From the NCBI GenBank assembly GCA_013695265.1, contig JACDAU010000514.1:1-5294 (forward strand): DNA of 5,294 nt, given 5' to 3'. Within the stretch, counting starts at the first letter, position 1. Each line of letters begins with the position of its first letter. A model generated the notes under the pieces. That model made no database searches. It was not told the DNA's origin and saw only the letters and a program-made list of their open reading frames with translations. Source of the stretch: Chloroflexia bacterium (GTDB taxonomy: Bacteria; Chloroflexota; Chloroflexia; Thermobaculales; Thermobaculaceae). Made by a program: the position numbers and the translations under genes. Positions 1-5,294 of this stretch are shown in pieces.

Positions 1-1352
1 TGCCCGCGCAGCCAGGCAGCGCGTTCGGCCGCCGCCGTGCCCAGCTCGCTCGCCTTCACCCGCTCGATGGCGGCCTGCAACGCGTACAAGAGGTTGCTGG
101 AATGGGTGAACGGAATACCGTCCGACACCGCATATAACCCGAGGTCGAGATAACGGGGCAGGACCTTGGATGGCAGCATCTCGTGATTGTAGAACACCAT
201 GCACAGCCCCGGAAAAGCGCCGAGGCCCTTGCCGCTCACACCCGACGCCATATGCACACCCGAGAGATCGACCGGTATCGTCCCGATGGAGCTTATGCAG
301 TCCGCGCAGAGGGCGACGCCTTGCTCATTGCAGAGGCGTTGTAGTCCTTCCAGATCGTTGAGCATCCCACTCGACGTCTCGCAGTGAACCGCCCAAAGCC
401 ACTTGATTTCGGGGCTTGTCTCGATGGCCCTTGCCACTTCCTCGTGCGGAAGCGGTTCTCCCCAGGGTGCGCGAACCACATTGAACTGGAGGCCAGCGCG
501 GGTCGCGTGGTCGATCAGCCGGTCGCCAAACTCGCCGTTGCTGAGAACGAGACCCCTGCCTGTGCGCAGTGATAACTGCCCAGCGATGGCGTCGTTCGCG
601 AGCGTGCCCGAGCCGAGCAGGATCTCAACGCGCCGCGACCCGGTCAGGTCACACAGTAGCTGCTTGACATGCTGGAAGTCCTGCTTGAAACCGTCCGCAC
701 GGTGGGAAACCGGTGGCCGGCCAAACGCCTCGCGAACATCGGGCGCGATGCCGACGGGGCCTGGCAGCAGGTTCACCGGCTCGCGCAGCATCCCGATAGT
801 TCCCGCCGAGGGTGCGAAGATTCGAGCGCGCTCACCGAACGACTCAGGAGTGAGGTACATCGGCTGAAACGGCGTCTCCTCCGTGCCGACCATCGGGCCG
901 AACTCCACGAACCCCAGGTGGTCGTACAGCTTTCGCTGCAAGACGGTCGCTGAGACGACCGCGAGGTCGTAGCGCTGCTGGGCGCAGTAGCGGAAGAGCA
1001 GCTTGCCCAGCCCCTTGAACACAACACCGTTACGATGTCCCGGCTTGATGGAGAGCAGCCGGATCTCCACGATCTTCTTGTGCTTCGGCAGGAAGCTGTC
1101 GAGGTTGCCCAGCTTCAGGTCCAGGGAGAAGGGACGCCGGTCGCGCAGCGCCATCATGCCGACGAGTTCGTCTCCGCGCAGCGCGATCAGATACGCATTC
1201 TCGCTGTGGTACTGGTCGACGAGCCGACGCGCCGAATTGACCTCATGTTGCGGAATCTCCTCCACGAAGGTGCTGTAATTCAGCTCATGGACCTGCTCGA
1301 ACTCCCGTTCTTCGGATGCGACCTTGAAGGTCATTTGCGCCGTGGCTATCAT
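1..1352 (-). CDS. GNAT / N-acyl amino acid synthase-like domain fused to class V PLP aminotransferase (3' end outside window)
   Basis: Open frame of about 450 codons with no stop before the window edge, so the C-terminus is missing. Residues about 8-165 look like a GNAT acyltransferase: a beta4 stretch VEIRLLSIKP (E96), then a helix, and a C-terminal LYDHLGFVEFG followed by PM, a pattern reminiscent of N-acyl amino acid synthases of the FeeM type. From about residue 193 comes a class V aminotransferase of the alanine/serine-glyoxylate and 2-aminoethylphosphonate transaminase group: LLPGP (195-199), LGSGTLAND, HCETSSGM, ADCISSIG with D351 (expected to hold the PLP ring nitrogen) and SGKGLG with K375 (expected Schiff-base lysine). 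The D-K spacing of 24 suits the family. Substrates are unknown. The ATG at 1352 is chosen over the one at 1334 because AAAGGAA lies 7 bases upstream and the ATG overlaps the stop of the preceding gene as ATGA. Domain order is unusual; the aminotransferase call is firm, the acyl donor is inference. Confidence 0.85.
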   Translation of the reverse strand, partial: MIATAQMTFKVASEEREFEQVHELNYSTFVEEIPQHEVNSARRLVDQYHSENAYLIALRGDELVGMMALRDRRPFSLDLKLGNLDSFLPKHKKIVEIRLLSIKPGHRNGVVFKGLGKLLFRYCAQQRYDLAVVSATVLQRKLYDHLGFVEFGPMVGTEETPFQPMYLTPESFGERARIFAPSAGTIGMLREPVNLLPGPVGIAPDVREAFGRPPVSHRADGFKQDFQHVKQLLCDLTGSRRVEILLGSGTLANDAIAGQLSLRTGRGLVLSNGEFGDRLIDHATRAGLQFNVVRAPWGEPLPHEEVARAIETSPEIKWLWAVHCETSSGMLNDLEGLQRLCNEQGVALCADCISSIGTIPVDLSGVHMASGVSGKGLGAFPGLCMVFYNHEMLPSKVLPRYLDLGLYAVSDGIPFTHSSNLLYALQAAIERVKASELGTAAAERAAWLRG

Positions 1353-1981
1353 CGCCAGATTCCTTTCGAGGCGTGCGACCTTGTTTTCTGGTCGTCCTGG
1401 TCGGGCTGTCTGGCCCTCCATATCTCTATGACATTCTCCCTGTGTGCGAAGAGCACCAACGCCGCGAGCACAGCGATCTGCAACACACGTTGTGTCGGCC
1501 CGCGCAACGTCAACGCGACGACCGGCGCCAGAGCGACGCAGACAACCCCACTACGGGTGAACCGTCGGAGCACGGCGAGCACCGGCAGGAACAATGCGAT
1601 GATGCCCAGCGCCACCTGGAAATCGAGCACCATAATCGTCCCGCCCGCAGTCGCGGCTCCCTTCCCTCCGCGGAAGCCCAGTTGCGCCGGCCAGACGTGT
1701 CCCGCGATGACCGCCAGCGCGACGAGCGTGACTTCCCACGCTTGTAGCCCGTAGTATACCGCGATTGCACATGCGAACGCACCTTTCGCCATGTCCGCGG
1801 CCAGCGTGAGCAGCGCGCCTCGTGTTCCCAGCTCGCGGCGCACGTTCAGCGTACCAGCGCTCCGGCTGCCCACATGGCGGATGTCGGTACCGGCACGGAG
1901 GCGTACGAGGTAGTAGCCGGTGACGAAGCAGCCGATCACGTAGCCCAGAACGATCAGGGCTGGCAGGGCCAGATTATCCAA
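1349..1981 (-). CDS. plsY: PlsY-like acyl-phosphate:glycerol-3-phosphate acyltransferase, divergent
   Basis: Predicted integral membrane protein of 210 residues, close to the usual 200 or so for PlsY, which transfers an acyl group from acyl-phosphate to sn-glycerol 3-phosphate in the inner membrane. Hydrophobic segments begin at residue 4 and recur through the protein. Motif 2 is present as ADMAKG (D63, K66, G67) and motif 3 as GHVWPAQLGFRGGKGAAT (94-111), both very like PlsY. Motif 1 is altered: GSRSAGTLN (38-46) where GSGNxGATN is usual, so true glycerol-phosphate acylation is uncertain and another acceptor is possible. A TTG start at 1981 is chosen because AGGGAGG sits 7 bases upstream; the longer ATG form (2023) has no Shine-Dalgarno and adds 14 polar residues before the first membrane helix. 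It overlaps the upstream gene by 8 bases and the downstream gene by 4, so it is probably part of one operon. Confidence 0.82.
   Translation of the reverse strand: MDNLALPALIVLGYVIGCFVTGYYLVRLRAGTDIRHVGSRSAGTLNVRRELGTRGALLTLAADMAKGAFACAIAVYYGLQAWEVTLVALAVIAGHVWPAQLGFRGGKGAATAGGTIMVLDFQVALGIIALFLPVLAVLRRFTRSGVVCVALAPVVALTLRGPTQRVLQIAVLAALVLFAHRENVIEIWRARQPDQDDQKTRSHASKGIWR
1360..1366 (-). promoter_or_regulatory. Ribosome binding site of the GNAT-aminotransferase gene
   Basis: AAAGGAA on the minus strand, 7 bases before the ATG at 1352. It lies inside the last codons of the PlsY-like gene and decides the start in favour of 1352 rather than the in-frame ATG at 1334. Together with the ATGA overlap it suggests translational coupling. 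Confidence 0.7.
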
Positions 1982-2819
1982 GCGCGGACCTCCCTGGCTC
2001 GGCGGCACTCCCGGCGAGATCATGCAGGCGACGGTCGAGCTTTTGCAGGAGTGGCTCCGGCAGCGCCAACGCGTGTCGCTCCCCGAGATCGGCCATCAAC
2101 TCCCTGCCCCACTTCCATGCACAGCGATATGCCAACCGCAACGCGCCATCATCGAGCGGGGCAGTACACGTGCGGTACCGGGCGAGCGCGGCGGGGGAGA
2201 TATCCCGCTCTACAAGTCGCGATGGGGTCGGCCAGTGCGCGACGCTGTGCTCCTGCAGGCGCACCAGCCACAACAGGTAGCGCCCCATGATGCCGAGAAT
2301 CTCCAGCGCCCGGACCATCTCACCACGTTCCAGAACGTGCGAGCCGAAGAGCGTCCAGTTCACGAAGCTGTCACACAGAAAGCGCGTCCGCTGCGCGGTA
2401 TCACGCTCCGGCACGAGGCCCACAACCTTGCACAGGTGCTTCGTCAGCCGCCCGGTGCGGTCCAGCAGAAGCGTGAGATCGAGGGACGGCAGCGTATCCG
2501 TCTCGCCCCAGGTCTCCACCTGCGCCATGTCCGACGCCCGCTCGAAGTGGAACTCCCCGCGGACGAGGTGTTCGTAGATGGCGGTGCCGTTGCCAAACTC
2601 GTTCGTGAAGTACAGCGCGACGGGCGCGATCCTGCTCGCCCACTCCCGCTGATCGACGCCCGCGAGCGCATGGTCGTGAAAGAAGAGCGCGAATTCGATG
2701 TCGGAGTGCGCATCTCCCTCGTCGCGCGCCCACGAGCCGTACATCATCGCGGCCTCAAGGCGCTCGTCCGCGCTGCTCACCACGCGCGCCCGCTCGATCA
2801 TCGCCTGCTGGATACTCAT
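1974..2819 (-). CDS. Lincosamide nucleotidyltransferase (LnuB/LnuF)-like protein
   Basis: A 281-residue cytoplasmic protein, near the 267-273 of Lnu(B) and Lnu(F), which move a nucleotide from NTP onto a hydroxyl of lincosamides. The N-terminus carries the polymerase-beta-type signature: ERLEAAMMYGSWARDEGD followed by SDIEF, giving GS at 28-29 and metal-binding D40 and E42. A further acidic residue, E89 in LVRGEFHF, matches a segment conserved in LinB. The similarity to Lnu(B) continues through the helical C-terminal half, for example LERGEMVRALEIL. The family is clear; the substrate is not, since chromosomal relatives need not act on antibiotics. The gene leads a three-gene unit with a PlsY homologue and a GNAT-aminotransferase fusion, which points towards a biosynthetic or tailoring role at least as much as resistance. 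The ATG at 2819 has no Shine-Dalgarno but lies 6 bases after a perfect TATAAT, so it is probably leaderless. Confidence 0.85.
   Translation of the reverse strand: MSIQQAMIERARVVSSADERLEAAMMYGSWARDEGDAHSDIEFALFFHDHALAGVDQREWASRIAPVALYFTNEFGNGTAIYEHLVRGEFHFERASDMAQVETWGETDTLPSLDLTLLLDRTGRLTKHLCKVVGLVPERDTAQRTRFLCDSFVNWTLFGSHVLERGEMVRALEILGIMGRYLLWLVRLQEHSVAHWPTPSRLVERDISPAALARYRTCTAPLDDGALRLAYRCAWKWGRELMADLGERHALALPEPLLQKLDRRLHDLAGSAAEPGRSALG
1989..1995 (-). promoter_or_regulatory. Strong ribosome binding site deciding a TTG start for the PlsY-like gene
   Basis: AGGGAGG on the minus strand, 7 bases before TTG at 1981. It lies within the last codons of the nucleotidyltransferase gene. No comparable sequence precedes the alternative ATG at 2023. 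Confidence 0.72.
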
Positions 2820-2940
2820 CCACCCATTATAGGTAGGACGCTGCGTTTCATGACAACCCGAAACTCGGCCAGGGAAGCCCGGTGTCCGCAGACGGGAGCT
2901 ACTGTTCTCCGCGACACTTCCGCGTGCCGGGAGCGTGCGG
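2820..2940. other. Intergenic gap between the DUF512 gene and the nucleotidyltransferase gene
   Basis: The 121 bases hold the promoter described at 2826-2856 and a short direct repeat, CGCGGA twice on the minus strand (in 2908-2924), with starts about one helical turn apart. No hairpin followed by a T-run is seen, so there is no clear intrinsic terminator for the upstream unit, and some read-through into the nucleotidyltransferase gene is possible. Confidence 0.5.
2826..2856 (-). promoter_or_regulatory. Sigma70-type promoter of the nucleotidyltransferase unit, probably leaderless
   Basis: On the minus strand a perfect -10 box TATAAT (2831 down to 2826) is followed by GGGTGG and the ATG at 2819. 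A -35-like TTGTCA (2856 to 2851) lies 19 bases upstream, one or two more than ideal. Transcription would be expected to begin at or next to the A of the ATG, leaving no 5' leader. The -10 is strong evidence; the -35 is weaker. Confidence 0.68.
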
Positions 2941-4404
2941 CTACGAATAAGTCAGCACCTCGCCAGAGGTATCCGTGGAGGAGACGGGCGAGAACTCGAA
3001 GCCACCGAGGCGCGGATCGAGCACTGTGTGGCCGAGCCGTGCGCCCGCCTCCATTCGGCGTATAAAGTCCACCGACTCCTCCAAGTCCGCGGCGGGCTCC
3101 AGCGGCGCGGGGGAGTGCGCGCGCAGGTCTTCGAGGGTCACCCCGTCGAGCAGGCGCCGACCGTCGTTGTCGAGCGCGACCCGCGGGATGAGCACCAGGT
3201 CCGCACCATCCGTACTCGGCAAGGCGGCGAGCAGGTCTGCCCCGACGAGGAGTCCCGAGACGTTCGTATCGGCGCCGTAGAACGAGTTCTCGATGGCCCG
3301 CACCCGAATGGTCAGGCCGGCGCACGTCTCCTCCATCTCGCGCGCGACGCGTTCGAGCACTGGCGCGGCGAGCGTGCCGCAGAGCACAATGATGGTGCGC
3401 GGGCGCGAGAGCCGGGGGGGCAGGGTTCGCCGGGCGTGTTTCCAGCCTTCGAGCATGTGCCGCACCATACCGATCCCGTTCTCGAGCTGCGGGAAGCCCT
3501 CGTATGTTGCCGCACCCGGCACCTTCCGGCCGGAAAGCAGATAAAACTCATCGGAGGCGAACACGAAGGTCGTGCCGTGCTCGCGGCGCATCCTCGTGCG
3601 CCGCTCCTCCACCTGCCGCACAACGCGGCGGGCCTCTTCCGGGGTATACGAGCGCACGGGGGTCGCCGTCTGCGCGGCGATGATTCGGTTGTGCCGCCCG
3701 CCTGCGTGTACGCTACCGCCGCGAAACTTGGTCAGCCCCACGGGCACGACCGCGACGGAAAGCACGGTGGGATACATGGCGGCGAGATCGTCGAGCGTTT
3801 GCTCCAGCATCTCACCGTCGTTGAGGCCGGGGCAGGCGACGATCTGCGTGTGTACCTGGATGCCGATCTCCCGCAGCCGGGCAAGTTGCTCCAGGATGTC
3901 TGGAGCGGCGGGGTAGCCGAGCAGCTTGCGCCGCAGCTCCAGATCCGTCGCGTGCACCGACACATACAGCGGGCTGAGGCGTTGCTCCTTGAGTCTGTGC
4001 CAGTCCATCGGCGTCAGGTTCGTGAACGTCACGAAGTTCCCGAACAGAAAGCTGTAGCGAAAATCGTCGTCCCGGATGTACAGGCTCTCGCGCATACCCT
4101 CCTGGTTCTGGTCAACGAAGCAGAACGGGCAGGCGTTCGCGCACTGGCGAATGGGGTTGAAGGTCGGGCGCCCGAACTCGATGCCCAGCGACTCGTCCGG
4201 CTCTTTCTCCACCTCGCAGTAAAAGTGATCCTCGCCGCGCTCCACGAGCAACTCGACGGCGTCTGTCGCGGCGTAGAAGCGGTAGTCGATCACGTCGCGC
4301 AGGGGGCGCTTGTTCACAGTGCGCAGGATATCGCCCGGCTCGAGGCCCAGCTCCTCCGCGATGCTGCCTGGCTGCACCCGCACGATCTCTCCGCCGTGTA
4401 TCAC
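2941..4404 (-). CDS. DUF512 family radical SAM protein with N-terminal PDZ-like domain
   Basis: A 487-residue protein. Residues 1-65 form a PDZ-like module (GSIAEELGLEPGDILRTVN). A radical SAM core follows with the cluster motif C88-x3-C92-x2-C95 in CANACPFCFVDQ, then the segment MRESLYIRDDDFRYSFLFGN and FVTFTNLTPMDW, all hallmarks of DUF512 proteins. ACPGLNDGEML and VPVGLTKFR are also typical, and the C-terminal part (from about 230) is the DUF512 domain proper. The cluster should bind a 4Fe-4S and cleave S-adenosylmethionine; the reaction is not known. About 15-20 extra residues (229-250) sit after KFR, where relatives I recall go almost directly into a P-x-TPEEA segment. GTG at 4404 is taken as start: it overlaps the PHP stop as GTGA, has a weak GTGGGG upstream, and puts the PDZ-like module at the N-terminus. 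The open frame extends further upstream, but that part is an out-of-frame reading of the PHP gene. Confidence 0.9.
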   Translation of the reverse strand: MIHGGEIVRVQPGSIAEELGLEPGDILRTVNKRPLRDVIDYRFYAATDAVELLVERGEDHFYCEVEKEPDESLGIEFGRPTFNPIRQCANACPFCFVDQNQEGMRESLYIRDDDFRYSFLFGNFVTFTNLTPMDWHRLKEQRLSPLYVSVHATDLELRRKLLGYPAAPDILEQLARLREIGIQVHTQIVACPGLNDGEMLEQTLDDLAAMYPTVLSVAVVPVGLTKFRGGSVHAGGRHNRIIAAQTATPVRSYTPEEARRVVRQVEERRTRMRREHGTTFVFASDEFYLLSGRKVPGAATYEGFPQLENGIGMVRHMLEGWKHARRTLPPRLSRPRTIIVLCGTLAAPVLERVAREMEETCAGLTIRVRAIENSFYGADTNVSGLLVGADLLAALPSTDGADLVLIPRVALDNDGRRLLDGVTLEDLRAHSPAPLEPAADLEESVDFIRRMEAGARLGHTVLDPRLGGFEFSPVSSTDTSGEVLTYS

Positions 4405-5081
4405 GTGCGCCCCACTTTCTTCGCGACCTTCGCCCAGGTGCTGACGAAGTGCACAGGCCACGGGCTGAGCCCCCCGCCGATCATCCCGTCGCGCACGGCG
4501 TGGACGAAGTCGCGTGGTCCGTCGAACGGCCGCAGCGCGGTGTAGGCGGCGCCGAGCTCGCCGTACGAATGCGCGTCGGAGCCGCCGGTAACGGGCAGGT
4601 CGTGCTCCCGCGCGTACACGAGAGCCTGGTCGTTGTCTTCGGGGCGGGTCATGCGGGCGTTGAAGCCCTCGATCATGTCGATGAGCCCGAGGGACACCAG
4701 GCGGTCGAGCGCGGGCGTTGAAAGCCTGCCGCCCCGCAGGGTATCGAACGGGTGTGGCACGTTCACGACGCCGCCCTGCGCGCGGATGCGCTCCGCCGTC
4801 TCCTCGGGAGGGAGTCCACGGGGAATGTGGCGGTTCAGGAAGTACCCGATGATCTCGCCCTCGCTGGACTTGATCTCCTCGGAGGGGATGACGGTGAACC
4901 CCTCCGGCGCCGCAGCCGCCACTTCGAGCGCGCCGTCGAACTCGTTGTGATCGGTGACGGCGAGCACGTTGATGCCTCGCTCTTGACAAGTGCGGATCAT
5001 GCGCTCGGGGCGCATCCGGCAATCATGAGAATGGTAGGTGTGACAGTGCAACTCGGCACGCAGCGGCGACTCGGTAATCAT
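4401..5081 (-). CDS. PHP-domain metal-dependent phosphoesterase (TrpH/YciV-like)
   Basis: A 226-residue cytoplasmic protein consisting almost wholly of a PHP domain, shorter than E. coli YciV (RNase AM, about 290). The metal-binding motifs are complete: H12-x-H14 (ELHCHTYHSHD, with H19/D20), TDH (D44, H45), E68/E69 in PSEEIKSSEGE, H110 in NVPHPFD, and D169-x-H171 in GGSDAHS. It should hydrolyse a phosphomonoester or phosphodiester with a two- or three-metal centre; the substrate, possibly a nucleotide or nucleic acid end, is not shown. The start is ATG 5081, not the longer 5135 frame: it places HxH near the N-terminus as usual, and it follows a promoter -10 by 8 bases. It overlaps the DUF512 gene by 4 bases, so the two are probably co-translated and may act in one process. 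Confidence 0.87.
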   Translation of the reverse strand: MITESPLRAELHCHTYHSHDCRMRPERMIRTCQERGINVLAVTDHNEFDGALEVAAAAPEGFTVIPSEEIKSSEGEIIGYFLNRHIPRGLPPEETAERIRAQGGVVNVPHPFDTLRGGRLSTPALDRLVSLGLIDMIEGFNARMTRPEDNDQALVYAREHDLPVTGGSDAHSYGELGAAYTALRPFDGPRDFVHAVRDGMIGGGLSPWPVHFVSTWAKVAKKVGRT

Positions 5082-5089
5082 ACGCACCC

Positions 5090-5119
5090 ATGGTAGGGAA
5101 CGCCCCACCCCCACGTCAA
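5090..5119 (-). promoter_or_regulatory. Sigma70-type promoter of the PHP-DUF512 unit, probably leaderless
   Basis: On the minus strand TTGACG (5119 to 5114) is spaced by 18 bases from TACCAT (5095 to 5090), followed by GGGTGCGT and the ATG at 5081. The -35 matches the consensus at five of six positions. No Shine-Dalgarno lies before the ATG. The arrangement copies that of the promoter at 2826-2856, including GGGTG directly after the -10. Confidence 0.6.
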
Positions 5120-5179
5120 ACCGCGCGCCGCCCACGACGGGCAGGGAAAAGAGCCACTACATGTTAATAGGCCATTATG
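5120..5179. other. Gap between the transposase fragment and the PHP promoter; likely IS end
   Basis: GC-rich from 5120 to about 5150, then clearly more AT-rich to the transposase stop. The composition change near 5150-5158 could mark the right end of the insertion sequence, but with only one end in view no terminal inverted repeat or target duplication can be identified. An imperfect palindrome TAATAGGCCATTA lies at about 5165-5177. Confidence 0.35.
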
Positions 5180-5294
5180 CTAGATGTTGAAGGCCAATCG
5201 TTTGATGCGCAGGAAGTCCCGCTCGCCGAGCAGTCGGTTGAGGTAGATACAGAGCGTGTGCGCGGCCAACTTGGAGTGCAGCCGGGTGCACAGC
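5180..5294 (-). CDS. Transposase, C-terminal fragment (IS982-like), 5' part outside window
   Basis: The last 37 codons before a TAG at 5182-5180. The sequence includes KLAAHTLCIYLNRLLG and ends LAFNI, a C-terminal helix pattern I associate with DDE transposases of the IS982 group. The family name rests on memory of that ending and should be treated as provisional. The gene continues beyond the window, so it cannot be said whether the element is intact. It points towards the PHP gene, whose promoter lies about 60 bases beyond the transposase stop. No terminator is visible after it, so transcription from the element could enter the PHP-DUF512 unit. Confidence 0.6.
   Translation of the reverse strand, partial: LCTRLHSKLAAHTLCIYLNRLLGERDFLRIKRLAFNI

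Noticed and set aside
403..867. Plus-strand open frame of 154 codons
   Set aside because: Antisense shadow of the aminotransferase domain with serine/arginine-rich, domain-free translation.
2820..2940. Intrinsic terminator after the DUF512 gene
   Set aside because: Short GC-rich complementary bits can be found, but no solid stem followed by a T-run.
2022..3065. Plus-strand open frame of 347 codons
   Set aside because: Antisense to the nucleotidyltransferase gene, spans its promoter, and shows no domain.
2935..4545. Long plus-strand open frame of 536 codons opposite the DUF512 gene
   Set aside because: It lies antisense to a clearly recognised radical SAM gene, is rich in R, H and A with no recognisable domain, and is typical of shadow frames in GC-rich DNA.
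4405..5022. Upstream extension of the DUF512 frame inside the PHP gene
   Set aside because: It is arginine-rich low-complexity translation out of frame with the conserved PHP protein; the GTG at 4404 with the GTGA overlap gives a protein starting at the PDZ-like module.
5082..5135. Longer PHP start at 5135
   Set aside because: The extra residues cover the -35 and -10 boxes and precede the usual N-terminal HxH motif.
1..5294. CRISPR arrays, tRNA or rRNA genes
   Set aside because: No regularly spaced repeats and no cloverleaf or rRNA-like sequence were seen on either strand.

Overview
The window is GC-rich bacterial DNA with every recognisable gene on the minus strand. Reading in the direction of transcription (from high to low coordinates) it holds: the C-terminal end of an insertion-sequence transposase (5180-5294); a PHP-domain metallo-phosphoesterase (4401-5081); a DUF512-type radical SAM/PDZ protein (2941-4404); a short promoter-bearing gap (2820-2940); a lincosamide nucleotidyltransferase (LnuB/LnuF)-like protein (1974-2819); a divergent PlsY-like acyltransferase (1349-1981); and a large fusion of an N-terminal GNAT/N-acyl amino acid synthase-like domain to a class V PLP aminotransferase (from 1352 running off the window at base 1).

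The genes fall into two likely transcription units. Unit 1 is PHP-DUF512, joined by a 4-base GTGA start/stop overlap. Unit 2 is nucleotidyltransferase-PlsY-like-GNAT/aminotransferase, joined by an 8-base and a 4-base (ATGA) overlap. Each unit begins with a sigma70-type promoter whose -10 box lies only 6 to 8 bases before the ATG with no Shine-Dalgarno sequence, so both lead genes look leaderless. The internal genes start behind Shine-Dalgarno-like sequences: good ones before the PlsY-like and fusion genes, and only a weak one before the DUF512 gene.

The organism cannot be fixed from this window. High GC, leaderless starts, a DUF512 protein and a PlsY homologue close by fit a Gram-positive or deep-branching terrabacterial lineage (for example Chloroflexota or Armatimonadota), but that is a guess. 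From memory, DUF512 genes in Firmicutes and relatives are often followed by der (engA) and plsY. Here der is absent and a nucleotidyltransferase gene lies between, which suggests a remodelled version of that neighbourhood.

The most interesting part is unit 2. An N-acyltransferase-like domain fused to an amino-group-transferring enzyme, tightly coupled to a PlsY homologue with an altered first catalytic motif and to a small-molecule nucleotidyltransferase, could be a pathway making an acylated amino metabolite or aminolipid. This is an inference from domains and gene coupling only.
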